From a virus: DNA of 51,687 bases. The notes beneath the pieces are model-generated. The model did no database searches and had not been told where the DNA came from. It worked only from the letters and a program-made list of their open reading frames with translations. Made by a program: the position numbers and the translations under genes. The stretch covers positions 1-51,687 of the IMG/VR virus record IMGVR_UViG_3300042806_000379, one strand, 5' to 3'. Each line of letters starts with the position of its first letter. Within the stretch, counting starts at the first letter, position 1. Of this stretch, positions 17,501 to 25,719 are shown piece after piece.

Positions 17501-20500
17501 CCGCCTTTCTCTTTTCACGCAACCACTCGTTGATGTTATTGCCGAGATCAATAGCCTGTTCGCGTGTCATTGAGGCTATCTCTCCTGCACTCATCCTTCT
17601 GGCCCCATAAGGCAGCTGGCCAATCCACTCTCCTTTAACCTGGTCATAAACCCCAGTTAGGTAAATGCCGTCGTCGGTAGCATCAAAGGAAACGACATTT
17701 TGAAGAGCCTGGAGCTGTTGGTTAAACTCAATGACATCTCTTGAAACAAGAACAGGACCGCTAGATCCTTTGACCGTATTTAATATATTTTGATACGTGC
17801 CGGTCAGATCCTGAATCGTAATACCTTTTGGTAGAAAGATGTATTGACCCAGCTTGTCCTGCTCTGCAGCAACGTCGGTAGCGGCTTGGAGGCTCTCCTC
17901 TTCAGAAGTTAATTCAGAAGCTGGCCGTTGTGGGAGCGGAGCTTTATCTCCCATATACTCTCCTGTACGGGGATCTGTAATTCCGGTGACAATGGCATAG
18001 CCGTCTTTGGTTGTGACTGGCAATTCCTTGCCCGTTTTTCTTGAGATATAAGAAATCTTTGGCAATACAATCATCCGAACGTACTTACCTTCGGGATCAG
18101 CTTTTCGGATAAGCTCCGCTTTTTCTGGCGAGATCAACATATTCAACCTGGCCGACTTAACTTCTTTAGCTCCCTCAGTCGACTCAAGTAATTTGTTGTA
18201 TTCAGCCCCGCCCATTCCGCGACCCACTTCGCCAGCACCCTTTTGTGTTTCGATCTCGGGGATGGATTCATCAGCGAGACCTTCTTCGAACCTACGCTCC
18301 CCCTCGCTCAGTTGCTTGTTAACGGAAGGAATGGATTGTCCAGCAGCGTCAAACGCCGGAATCGTGTCCCCAACCGAACCAACCCCACCACCTACGATAT
18401 CATCGGGGGATTGAGCGAAGGTCTTCTTTAAGCCAAAGTTGTTCTCTTCTTTGACACCCAAATCGATCTCTTTATTAAACTCACTCTCCTGAAGCGCAAA
18501 GAAGGGTTGAAGAAGTCGGTAAAATATATTTGTAAACTCTTGCGGCAAACCAGCTACAGGAGCTTCAGACGTGAAAATACCTTTTTTTGTTTTCATCTCA
18601 GTGACCATGATGCTGTCGCCATACCGGGTTACCCCCGTAAAGATTCCTGGATACGCACGCACAAACTGAACTGTGTCTTGGTCGGTAATGACAACGGGTT
18701 CGCCTCGGCCAAGTTTATTAGCTACATCCAGAGCAAACCTGCCCCTCCAGTCAGATCTCGCGATTTCACCTAGCAATCCTTTGGACTGCGCCCAGCTTAA
18801 ATCTTGGAGTTCTTCTGGTGTTAGGCTTTTTTGAGCCGCCATTTCGCGAGAATCAAAAGCTTTGAGCGATGTTGTCGGGTGAAGCACATCAGAATCTGGA
18901 ACAATATTCACGCCTCCCGCATTTGCTATAAAGCGGTGCCTAAACGAAAAAGGCAGCACACGCAGGATCTGTCCTTTGTTGTCATACAGATATAGCGAGT
19001 TAGGTTTAAATTGTTTTTCTAGGCTATTTTCCTCAGTGAGTCCTGTGGTATCGGCGGGCGTAAACTTGGCTGCGACCGGGCTAACAGAACCCGTAAGCTC
19101 CCCCTTTGAAAAGGTCTGAACTTGGTCTGGAGTAAATGAAACAGAACCAACTCCAGGCAAGAAAAGGTTTAGGTTGCCCAAAGACCCAGCACGAGGGTCT
19201 CTGGAAATTACCTTGGCCAACATTTTCATGTAGGTGCCAGGTTGATTTAATGCATAGGTGTTCTCATCGCGAACCGCCATATACATCTCCGAAGCAATCT
19301 TCTCATTTTCCGCGTAGTCTTTAACGATATTGAGCGCCTCCTTGAGAAGGTTTTGGCTGGCCTTTGTGGGTTTTGTCCCTGGTTTAAAAGCGTTTACGGT
19401 GTTAAAGGCGTCCTGAAGAGTAGTGACTTGTTGAGGGGTTAGGTTTTTCAATACCGGGAAAGACTTTTTACGCATGCGCTCCGGATCGTTATCAAAAAGC
19501 ACGGCCTCAATATGTTTAGCTAGATCCTCATTAGGCACGGCCACTTGCGGCCCACCTTCAAATACCTGGCTCATGTAACTCGACTCAATCTCTGTAGAGT
19601 CTTTAGTTACCTTAGCGTTATTGTTTTTAGTTAAAGGAACCACGGCTGACTCTGGTAGACTTGGATCTTTCGGGCCACCCCACCAAGTCTCAGCCTGTGC
19701 TCCAATCGGCCTCGCCGCTTCTTGTGGAGAAGCAAGTAATGTATCCGCATCAACCTGAGTTACCTGCCCGCTAGCTTTAGCTTGAGTAACTACCTCTGTC
19801 TCACGTTCGTAGATTTTAGAAATTGTTCTTCTGTAGTCCGAATCAACCGGGACCACAAAATCAAGATCAACAAGATATTGTGCCCCGATTCCGATCTTAG
19901 TTTGAATAGTTTCTGGGTTGGTCTTGGCTAGCTCGGCCGCTGTTTGGACATCAACTTCTTTACCGATTTCGGATATGTTTTTGACCCGAACAAGAAAGGT
20001 GCCTTTCTTGGAATTTGCAAACGCCGTAAACGGATACGATGAAAGTTGGGTAATCCCCCCTGGAGCAACAGCTGGATTGTACATCGTACCCTGTTTGGGT
20101 GTACCCACTATTTTCCGGCGGCGCTCAACTCTTTCGGAGGTAGCTGCAGATAATAGTTCACGTGCTTGACGCTCACTTAAGATAATACCTCTAAGCGACG
20201 GTCCCCTGCCCTTATTAGAAATACGATCCCCTACAGATAAATCTTTATCTATATCGTTTGGGTCGAGGGCTTGCGCCTCACCCAACGCGCGATCCACATT
20301 AGGGATAGAGGGGCTTCTTGTGGACTTTTTGCCTCGGTTTACGTAAACCCGACTCTTTGGTGCAGTGGTGCCTTGGAATATATTAGCAGCTGTACTGCTT
20401 AGAAATCTTACATTGGCTGGGACATTAACCCCACCAAACATTGCACGCTCCTGGCTTTTTGAAAATGTATGCGGGTACGCCCCAAACATGAGCCAAAAGT

Positions 20501-22757
20501 CTTTTCCGGGGTTTTGTTTCGCAAACTCAAAAAACTTTTGCATTTCAAGTTTTGCAGATCTCGGGTTAAAGGACTCTGATGCACCCTGCCTGTTATTCTT
20601 TCCTTCGGGCCCTTTGTAGCCTGGGTCGAATATTGGAATAGCGTAGGTTCTGCCAACTGCTCCTGTCTTCCCCTTTTCAGCCCCTAACCGCTGAGCGATC
20701 GGGCCGTAGACTTTATCGTGTCTTCCAGCAACATCGGTGCCAAAGACAAGAACACGGTCGTTAGCTGTCGGCTCGGTAGCAGGATCAAACTCAGATAAAA
20801 GCTCTTGAGCTTTTTCCTGGCTTTGTGTGTATTTCCCTGCCGGAATCATGTTCGCAACAATGCTCTCGGGCGAGGCAGCTCTAGCATAATCCATTCCAGC
20901 AGCCTTACGTCGGGCACTTGCTTCCGTGTTTAGATCCCGCAAGGCCGGTTCTTTCGGGATCGACCCAAGAACCTGCATAATTTCTCGGGCAATCTCCTGA
21001 GCTTCACGAATCTTTAACTCAGTATTTACGCCCGACGGTCGCGTGGTTCCAACAAAACTCCGGCCGGCCGTAGTTTGAGGTCCTATGATAGTGAACTTAG
21101 TTTTGTCTGGGTTCGCCTTAAGATATTCTAGGACCCTTGGAATAATAACATCAGCGCTACGACCTTCGATTATAGGTTTTTCACTATCGACGGCAACGTT
21201 TCTACCGACAGATTGACCCACATCGTTCTTAAGAGATTCGTCATTCGCGATATCAATAATGAAGTCCACATTGTCGATGTTGTTTTTGTCGGCTTCATCA
21301 GGGTTTTCGGTGGTGTCAAACTCTGCAAGAGAGTCCCTCTCGTCTTGAGAAGCATTCTTTGAGACAACCTTCCAACCCCCACGCTTAACTCCCTGTGCTT
21401 CTGCTAAAGATTCAGCAACAGCTGCAAAAGGACCAAAGCCGCTTCCGTAGTATGTAAAGGCGCCATCGTTCCTGGGCTTCGGCATATTCTCTTCTGGAGA
21501 TACAACCGCAGGAGCTCCAACTCCCTCCAACGTCTCGACATCAACCACTTCAGGCTCGTTTAGAACATCATCAACCGCAGGAGTACTAGACTGACCAGGA
21601 GCTGGCGCCGGTGCTGAAGCGTTAGCCAATTTTGTTACCGCAGCAGGTGCTACCCTCGGCAGACCAAATTGACCTTTTTGTTTGTCGGCCTGGATTGTGG
21701 GAGCACTGGTCTGACTGGGAAATAAAGCGTTGGTCTTAGACTTTTCTTGAGCTGCTTGTTCGGTCTGCGGGATAAGAGTACGAGCCCCGCCAAGGCCAAG
21801 CTCAACCATACCGGGAACCATTTCACCGATGAACTCTGCCCAGGCATCAGCAGGATTAGACTCTTCGCCAATCGCCGCGCTTCCAGCGACTTCACCGGCC
21901 GCACCCAACATACCTTGTAGTGCCGCATCACCAACACCTCGAGCCGCGAGACCTTTCAGTCCTTTAGCTGTTTTGAAAAGCATCGAAGAAGGAAGAGCAA
22001 CAGAGGCCGCGTCAAACGCACCAACCGTAACGCCCCGGGTAAGCGCCCTATTTTTTATTTCTTGAAGTTTTGCTGGGTCGCGAAGAATAGCAGCCACCGC
22101 TTCGGTATCCTGGAGATCGCCAGCTTGCTCACGTAGGTCTTCTAAAATCTTTGATCCGCCTTCAACAAAAGCTGAACCCGCCCCAACACCAGCCATAGTC
22201 GAAAGAAGGACGGCTTCTTTTCCACCACCCGCAACCCTAGTCCCAATACTTCCAGCTGCGCCCATGGCGAGCCCAGGAATGCTTGATCCCAAACCTTGAG
22301 CTGTAATAAGAGCCGCTGCCTCTGGGTTACTGAAAATATTAAGAACAGGAGCTACCCAACCCTGACCCCCTGCTTTTTGGTACTTGAGCATGGAACGGGC
22401 GATAGGCCGGGCTTGAAGTTCTCGCTCTTGTTCCGCCAACTCAGCCGCAGCTTCTTCAGGAGTATCAAGACCGTTGACCGCGCGAAGCGCCTTGGCCGCT
22501 TGCATCGATGAAGACATACCATTAACGAACTCGTCCTTCATTCTTTGGAAAGTAGACCTCGGGTCAGGCTGAAGATTTAAAGCTGTCTTAGCTGCATCAA
22601 CCTCTTGCCTGGCCTGCGCATACTGACGCATATTGAAATTACCTGGCTTGAAAGCCTCGTCATGCATGGCCTGCTCATACAAGTTAAGGATCTCTTCCTG
22701 TTGATCAGGATCGGCCCCCTTGAACTTTTCGTTCTGAAGGATATCGGAAATTTGCAT
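11508..22757 (-). CDS. giant polyvalent ejection-type protein (3749 aa)
   Basis: One frame encodes 3749 residues. Going from the N-terminus: Gly/Ala hydrophobic segments (about 150-330); a Pro/Ala linker; a Rossmann-like region (about 430-560) recalling the SLOG/putative molybdenum carrier family (YYGSGFGP, then YLKANPDKTKFTIIGP). Next is a domain near 665-790 with FGTDVAGRHDKVYGP and GRTYAIPIFDP, like the phage FGSN-x2-GRHGAGA family. Long charged helical regions follow, then a zinc-metalloprotease-like HEVAH at about 2498. A hydrophobic C-terminal domain spans about 3120-3480 (PATFWMNF, YSTYNNKPYGLLGH, HPILVPLFVPF), typical of large polyvalent proteins. In T7-like order this is the gp16 position (T7 gp16 is 1318 residues). 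It is probably injected with the DNA, with several enzyme activities. Function is inferred from domains and position. Confidence 0.75.
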   Translation of the reverse strand: MQISDILQNEKFKGADPDQQEEILNLYEQAMHDEAFKPGNFNMRQYAQARQEVDAAKTALNLQPDPRSTFQRMKDEFVNGMSSSMQAAKALRAVNGLDTPEEAAAELAEQERELQARPIARSMLKYQKAGGQGWVAPVLNIFSNPEAAALITAQGLGSSIPGLAMGAAGSIGTRVAGGGKEAVLLSTMAGVGAGSAFVEGGSKILEDLREQAGDLQDTEAVAAILRDPAKLQEIKNRALTRGVTVGAFDAASVALPSSMLFKTAKGLKGLAARGVGDAALQGMLGAAGEVAGSAAIGEESNPADAWAEFIGEMVPGMVELGLGGARTLIPQTEQAAQEKSKTNALFPSQTSAPTIQADKQKGQFGLPRVAPAAVTKLANASAPAPAPGQSSTPAVDDVLNEPEVVDVETLEGVGAPAVVSPEENMPKPRNDGAFTYYGSGFGPFAAVAESLAEAQGVKRGGWKVVSKNASQDERDSLAEFDTTENPDEADKNNIDNVDFIIDIANDESLKNDVGQSVGRNVAVDSEKPIIEGRSADVIIPRVLEYLKANPDKTKFTIIGPQTTAGRSFVGTTRPSGVNTELKIREAQEIAREIMQVLGSIPKEPALRDLNTEASARRKAAGMDYARAASPESIVANMIPAGKYTQSQEKAQELLSEFDPATEPTANDRVLVFGTDVAGRHDKVYGPIAQRLGAEKGKTGAVGRTYAIPIFDPGYKGPEGKNNRQGASESFNPRSAKLEMQKFFEFAKQNPGKDFWLMFGAYPHTFSKSQERAMFGGVNVPANVRFLSSTAANIFQGTTAPKSRVYVNRGKKSTRSPSIPNVDRALGEAQALDPNDIDKDLSVGDRISNKGRGPSLRGIILSERQARELLSAATSERVERRRKIVGTPKQGTMYNPAVAPGGITQLSSYPFTAFANSKKGTFLVRVKNISEIGKEVDVQTAAELAKTNPETIQTKIGIGAQYLVDLDFVVPVDSDYRRTISKIYERETEVVTQAKASGQVTQVDADTLLASPQEAARPIGAQAETWWGGPKDPSLPESAVVPLTKNNNAKVTKDSTEIESSYMSQVFEGGPQVAVPNEDLAKHIEAVLFDNDPERMRKKSFPVLKNLTPQQVTTLQDAFNTVNAFKPGTKPTKASQNLLKEALNIVKDYAENEKIASEMYMAVRDENTYALNQPGTYMKMLAKVISRDPRAGSLGNLNLFLPGVGSVSFTPDQVQTFSKGELTGSVSPVAAKFTPADTTGLTEENSLEKQFKPNSLYLYDNKGQILRVLPFSFRHRFIANAGGVNIVPDSDVLHPTTSLKAFDSREMAAQKSLTPEELQDLSWAQSKGLLGEIARSDWRGRFALDVANKLGRGEPVVITDQDTVQFVRAYPGIFTGVTRYGDSIMVTEMKTKKGIFTSEAPVAGLPQEFTNIFYRLLQPFFALQESEFNKEIDLGVKEENNFGLKKTFAQSPDDIVGGGVGSVGDTIPAFDAAGQSIPSVNKQLSEGERRFEEGLADESIPEIETQKGAGEVGRGMGGAEYNKLLESTEGAKEVKSARLNMLISPEKAELIRKADPEGKYVRMIVLPKISYISRKTGKELPVTTKDGYAIVTGITDPRTGEYMGDKAPLPQRPASELTSEEESLQAATDVAAEQDKLGQYIFLPKGITIQDLTGTYQNILNTVKGSSGPVLVSRDVIEFNQQLQALQNVVSFDATDDGIYLTGVYDQVKGEWIGQLPYGARRMSAGEIASMTREQAIDLGNNINEWLREKRKAGVDVLSLDDTTFSDDEIKNRVLLLQTVAQSYLDGFGKTRESLEQGLASAMSLKTREKQNYLFLENVESRFQQAIDEGAFDAKELRLLPRLIEDAINVFNSGVVYSPVDTNDTTRGWNAGVLRKFPNTSGRPREHFLSRVKKSGIPEQEANNLVDNLNINQTETFKDSELMRRVFIEALLKSRTADGVKLKAAIDKILSEYEEMRELYTDEYLNESRPTNTLYGFVTAMSVEGYGGVDGLAKRVVGIASNMKINEQSFISLEGKTEEVKAGESVSSTFDAAFSPEEMGNDYDAQRGLASEAYDTELDKYETLPTKDKRRKKYEAFIQQMAKYRESLPFIQRAVHDIVMREGFGFTSGYRPSLYNGKSNAQLDILFPTVKLKEESQIGDARKGKGFLSGKLLNSIFGALPGIPSSFIEPAVLSQIARERYEGILQELVRNDMQEFSDAEKVRETLRQYEQEVVDEQSRSSQLRKDIRQAGIPIGNKSTPEIRAMNLAANPKRVGSLPKALLNILGNSPLASLRDTSELLINRLRQQYKFNGTTLEQLMEQLVDPVGKFDGTLAPEDLISPENDRARMRDILFNALLPAFENRGSFDSAATLNQMRAINDPYRRQANLSRVRKIQADVSGASKYATEQGFADAGVSFDSNLLNLQDPRQEQAMEYLRASARRKGLKNVRFQSNTVENYPVFTVRGSDNAMDPVNSTIFVNPELLAEKLFQQKDINFLDPVARNTYGKLTEQLMEQLIAHEVAHLSYFEQLRQEYRARFPNGGVSWESYYNGRVRDVSNFLRSEDNGLKVKLPGQKAVSVTEALGELYPETKQSDEVLVAEFLRLLLELDKSRGAKVFTEGLELQRSLQVQDRVSSLIRGQSRQQVMAMDEFARSQRKSFLGWLRTVLDSVFNLFSTLKASSDPRARELYTTYNKLSAIYDRFYSDYVAPPEVNTPTVETEGLLPMGEAFDRARPIGAQREEAAAARRADLFENQGGVPNYAEKTSPEEVAYLKNIGAIDAVESILRELDADKVAVWLGYNPLPDTTAAVEIGNQTFNLDNTQIFTLASYAIGRFSETGQNHKATMLLKHVSKLGRGMGQTISIAYRLLKQFLMQSPAGMVSEYVSRLAETRGALKNKVGEQLGSLGEEVKQAQGEALGLTLNDAGVQALIKQINDLYGQALNEINPDTLATIIRNSIADHYTEFSGEQLTSVLAKLLPEYENKPLLFELAEMVQKNMQTQLGKALSLRGRTLRRNIVNRKGMNNAEMRAERIEQLIGEMHEVVKPPISKSGNTIEDAISGDARKILELAALGAINDDVVLSTIESLGKFPSFDVNTAETLRKMMVDASRTPYGFQRDRKFNEALKILHNATKSDALPQVSAYWYMSMLSGPATFWMNFISTAIKAVADIATYSVAAATARRNPALAIKYMTLGYKTFLASLNTIALAEAKGILLHGDINPRTNGKYVDEASINALESMGTDTLMQKVLSKGKYIFRIMSASDALFGRSAMEGFAAIQAQIQAIENVEGGISDLSIEEEAARLLNQTDAFVEQATKQAIGENLKVGTSDFTKRVYELRDLAIQADPERASIMRRAEDLSLYSTYNNKPYGLLGHIAEGIGALSREHPILVPLFVPFTKIVSNVTNESINYTPIGAYRAFKAWKEAGTTKTSGLAKTVEQMEQIKKIEQGSLYAVQAVLGTSAMAILAGLSAMLKDDDDDGQDDGFTITGGGPSDPAARKQAREAGYVPYSFSFGGNSVKLSYLSTPLAIPLSIVGTWFDQSNYPRGRDKDSVEKLTSAALAVAQVPFNQSFLQGLSNLFKMLDGTSEGQDVSALQNFFSGAVGNVVPNVIKQADQIFEPIPQQQTSFVGKWLFNKVPILKSMTGKPQLNVLGEVVNAPAGAERMLFLQRFINTSEADPLFKLLMSKNAFIPDAKRGQEIRNQPLTDEQFYRFRELRGKVIAQTVRRPSFFAMAKRMNNEQLDAYLSKLGQQATEAAKAQLTPELIRQGVKL

Positions 22758-22772
22758 TACTCTTAGAAATGT

Positions 22773-23816
22773 TTATTTCGAAGGTGTCTTCAAGGCATTT
22801 ATGGCGTTTTTAAGCCTATCTAGCGTTGAGGGTTCGCCTGAGTTAGCAGCCGGTGAAGGCATGCCCGGCATCATTGCCCCATTCAAAAGACCAGATTTTC
22901 CAGCAGCATTGATAATCATTGCTTGGAACATTTCTTTTTGCTCCGGAGCCATCATAGGATCAGCTGCGATAATACGGCCCAGGTTACCCATAAGGCTTGA
23001 AGCATCCCTAACCGACATCCTGCCTGAACCATACTCCGCGTCCTCCAATCGACTCTTATCTGCCCCTTGAAGTTCCATCTTATATTGATCAACAATATTG
23101 GAATCAATCGCTTGAGATTTCGGATATTTGGCGCGATAGAATGCGATTCTATCTTTAATGTTTTCGATTTGCTGCTGGGGTATGGCCGAGGTTCCGCTTT
23201 GCACCAGGGTCGACCCAATCAAGGAAGCTAAAGCCATAGCGTCTTCGTTGCCTTCCCCAGTGAGTTTCTGAACTCGTTCGGCAAGATCTTTCTTAACGGT
23301 CTGGGAGGCGGCTATTACACCGCTGTTTGCTACCGACAACTGTGCTTTGTTTAATTGGTCTCGGAGCGCTGAAAACTGTTCGATCGAAGAACCCTCAAGA
23401 ATCTCTGGCCTAAATGTGAAGTTTGCTAATTCCGCCTGGGCATTCATGTCGCCTTTGTAAGCGCGGGCATGGAGTTCGCCGATGGTCTTAACTTCGTTAT
23501 TCAAAAGCGACTGCATGTCCATCGCGCGGTTGTATTTGATTCGCTCAAGATTGGGCTGCGACTTTTCCAGAACACTCTGCATTCGCTCCAAGACGGCCCA
23601 AGGTTCCGCATCCTGCAAAGTCTGACGAGCTAGATTATCTCTAGTTGTCTGCTGCATTTGCGACTGAACCAACGGCATAGTCTGTTGAGGCTGGAAAAGC
23701 TCGAAGTTGACGTTAGGAGAGCTGAAGTTTCCGGGACGAAACAAGCCCTCATTGTTTACGGCATTAACATACTGCGCCGGTTGCATCTGCTGTTTGTTTG
23801 CTGCTCCTAAGGCCAT
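22773..23816 (-). CDS. putative internal virion protein (347 aa)
   Basis: The 347-residue protein (MALGAANKQQMQPAQY...) is mostly alpha-helical and rich in Gln, Asn, Ala and Met. Long helices cover residues 60-170 and 190-240, and the tail is Met/Pro/Gly-rich (GAMMPGMPSPAANSG). I see no catalytic motif. It lies between a glycine-rich protein and the giant ejection-type gene, the place of T7 gp15-like internal core proteins. A role in the ejection apparatus is inferred from position and composition. Sixteen bases separate it from the giant gene. Confidence 0.6.
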   Translation of the reverse strand: MALGAANKQQMQPAQYVNAVNNEGLFRPGNFSSPNVNFELFQPQQTMPLVQSQMQQTTRDNLARQTLQDAEPWAVLERMQSVLEKSQPNLERIKYNRAMDMQSLLNNEVKTIGELHARAYKGDMNAQAELANFTFRPEILEGSSIEQFSALRDQLNKAQLSVANSGVIAASQTVKKDLAERVQKLTGEGNEDAMALASLIGSTLVQSGTSAIPQQQIENIKDRIAFYRAKYPKSQAIDSNIVDQYKMELQGADKSRLEDAEYGSGRMSVRDASSLMGNLGRIIAADPMMAPEQKEMFQAMIINAAGKSGLLNGAMMPGMPSPAANSGEPSTLDRLKNAINALKTPSK

Positions 23817-23819
23817 AAA

Positions 23820-24977
23820 TTATCTCCCGAATAAGGGTACGGTATTTCTGGAAGACCAAGACGCACCTGGTGAGAACGGGTTGAAACTTCCGGCTCCGCC
23901 GCCAAGACCGCTTGCCCTCGGAATAGGTGTCGCACCTAACGATGAAGACCCACCACCACTTCCACCGCCCCCACCAAAAATGCCGCCAAGAAGATTTCCC
24001 ATCCCGCCCAATCCACCGGAAGACCCAGCTGCACCCCCACCGATACCGCCCAATGCCGACACCCCAGAGAGTAACCCGCTGGACAATCCACCAAAGCCCT
24101 GACCACTGACCGCACCCTCGACACCTCCACCCAAACCAGCACCAATCTTTGCACCCGCCAGGGTGCCGATCCCAGGCACTATAGAACCTGCGATAGCTCC
24201 CAGACCACCACCGATAAGACTGCCGAGCCCACTACTGCCCCGCTGTTGGAACTTCATCAGGTCGTAGTTGTACTTGTTCATGGCGTTTGTGTTCGCCGTG
24301 TTTGTATCCGCAATAGCCTGCTCGTTCTTAATCCCGGTGTTGTAGTACCGCTGTTGATTCTCGATGTCGTTATTGTAGACGCTTGTGTAGTTGGTCAGGT
24401 TCGTGTTGAACGCGACCTCTTGATTCCCAATAGCCGTATTCGCATCCTGACGGGCTAGGACATCTGCGGGGCTGAACAAAAGATCCGTTGATTTGACGGG
24501 GGTCAAGGCATTGGCGAGACCGAGTACGTTTTGATAGTTCTGGAGCCCCGCATTTTGCATATTCATCGTGGTGGTTCCAAAGTCACGAGCTGTAAGGTTT
24601 CTAGCCCTTTGACTGGAAGATCCTGCCCCTGAAGAAAAGTCCCTAAAAGCGGCGCTCCCAAACAATTGATCTTCCACATCCTGAGGAATGTCGCCCCGCA
24701 TCTGGGCAGAAGCTGTGTCAGCCGCAGTTTTAAGATTATCCATGACCCCAGGAGCAACGCCTTCAAGCGTGCGCTGGGCCGATTGATTTGCTGCGTCTGA
24801 GAAGCCTTCGAGGTCGCCAAGGACGCTCTGTTGCTGCATGAAATCTGGGTACGCATTGAGGTAAGAGCCCAGATCGTTTAGATCTAGGTTTAATAGCTGA
24901 CCAAGTTTCTCCAGATCAATCTGAGAGAACTTCGGAGCCTGAAGTTCTGGTGGTTTTGGAGGACTTTTTTTGCCCAT
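23820..24977 (-). CDS. glycine-rich internal virion protein (385 aa)
   Basis: The first 250 residues are helical and Gln/Asn-rich (LGQLLNLDLNDLGSYLN, NQQRYYNTGIKNEQ). From about 250 to 370 the protein is a hydrophobic glycine-rich region (GLGSLIGGGLGAIAGSIVPGIG, then repeated GG and GGGGSGG runs). This pattern of a helical head and a membrane-inserting Gly/Ala tail is typical of podovirus internal proteins in the T7 gp14 position, which form part of the channel through the cell envelope. It stops three bases before the next gene's start. Assignment is by architecture and gene order, not by a named motif. Confidence 0.65.
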   Translation of the reverse strand: MGKKSPPKPPELQAPKFSQIDLEKLGQLLNLDLNDLGSYLNAYPDFMQQQSVLGDLEGFSDAANQSAQRTLEGVAPGVMDNLKTAADTASAQMRGDIPQDVEDQLFGSAAFRDFSSGAGSSSQRARNLTARDFGTTTMNMQNAGLQNYQNVLGLANALTPVKSTDLLFSPADVLARQDANTAIGNQEVAFNTNLTNYTSVYNNDIENQQRYYNTGIKNEQAIADTNTANTNAMNKYNYDLMKFQQRGSSGLGSLIGGGLGAIAGSIVPGIGTLAGAKIGAGLGGGVEGAVSGQGFGGLSSGLLSGVSALGGIGGGAAGSSGGLGGMGNLLGGIFGGGGGSGGGSSSLGATPIPRASGLGGGAGSFNPFSPGASWSSRNTVPLFGR

Positions 24978-24978
24978 A

Positions 24979-25389
24979 TTACAGCCCCATCCTGGCTAGC
25001 CGGTCAAAGAAAGACGCTGGGTAGATCGACATACGATCAAAATGTTTATGTCTGGAAAAACCTACATGTGTAGGCCGTCCGAGGTTTTCAAATACAGGTT
25101 TAATCATGCGACCCAAACCCCCATGCAAAAGACTGACTGTCCAATCCACCCAGAGCAGCTTGCCGTCGGCCTTATGAGCCCAGCGATCACGAGCCTGCTC
25201 AGGATCATCAACTCTGCGAAACAAAGTAACCCCTTGCACCGCCTTGTATTTGTTTACATCCCGATCAAGAACAAGGGCCATATTCTGCATATGCCACTGA
25301 ACAGACTTCTCGGGCTCCTGGCAGTGAGGAAGCATGACTTTCACAAAATCAATGGTTTCCTGTATAAAGGGAGGATTGGCCGGGGTCAT
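24979..25389 (-). CDS. hypothetical protein, gp13-like position (136 aa)
   Basis: I chose ATG 25389; an in-frame GTG at 25401 would add four residues. The product is a small alpha/beta protein. Residues around 45-90 (NKYKAVQGVTLFRRVDDPEQ, DGKLLWVDWTVS) resemble the strands of GNAT-type folds, which occur in the T7 gp13-like family, but I cannot confirm the fold. There is one Cys and no acetyl-CoA loop that I can recognise. It sits just before the glycine-rich internal protein, where T7-like phages carry gp13. The role is unknown. Confidence 0.5.
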   Translation of the reverse strand: MTPANPPFIQETIDFVKVMLPHCQEPEKSVQWHMQNMALVLDRDVNKYKAVQGVTLFRRVDDPEQARDRWAHKADGKLLWVDWTVSLLHGGLGRMIKPVFENLGRPTHVGFSRHKHFDRMSIYPASFFDRLARMGL

Positions 25390-25419
25390 GTGTATTGTCA
25401 CTATTCTGCCAGTAATAGT

Positions 25420-25719
25420 TTACAGATCAACAACATTTTCAGGTGCAGGGGTTTCCTGCTCTGGGGTCGGTACTACCTCGGGCTCTGGGGCTGGGGTTAC
25501 CTCGGAAACTGGCTCAACTTCAGGTTCTGGGGCTGGCTCCTGGGGGGCAACGGGTGGCAGATCCTCTGGTAGCGGTTCGTTGCCTTCCGAAAGCCATCTT
25601 AAGTAAGCTTGGTAGTCCGCGTTGGCTGGATCAAAAGGGATACACGCGCTGTCACTGAGTCGTTTAATTGCCGAATCATTCACTAAGCCCGAAAAAGTTA
25701 TTTTTTGATATTGGTTCAT
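25420..25719 (-). CDS. tail-fibre-associated small protein with Pro/Glu tail
   Basis: The 99-residue protein has a folded-looking N-terminal half ([20 protein letters not shown], then [26 protein letters not shown]). The second half is a flexible Pro/Glu/Val run (repeats like PAPEPEVEP). The ACIPFDPAN-x-DYQAYLxWL segment is common in small proteins encoded next to phage tail fibre genes. Its stop-start junction with the fibre gene is immediate (25719/25720). It could be a fibre assembly factor or part of the fibre; the evidence is positional plus this motif. Confidence 0.6.
   Translation of the reverse strand: MNQYQKITFSGLVNDSAIKRLSDSACIPFDPANADYQAYLRWLSEGNEPLPEDLPPVAPQEPAPEPEVEPVSEVTPAPEPEVVPTPEQETPAPENVVDL

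Noticed and set aside
11508-22757. Giant protein as an N4-type virion RNA polymerase
   Set aside because: The size is similar, but I see no T7-like polymerase motifs; the visible domains and the T7-like order fit an ejection-type polyvalent protein.
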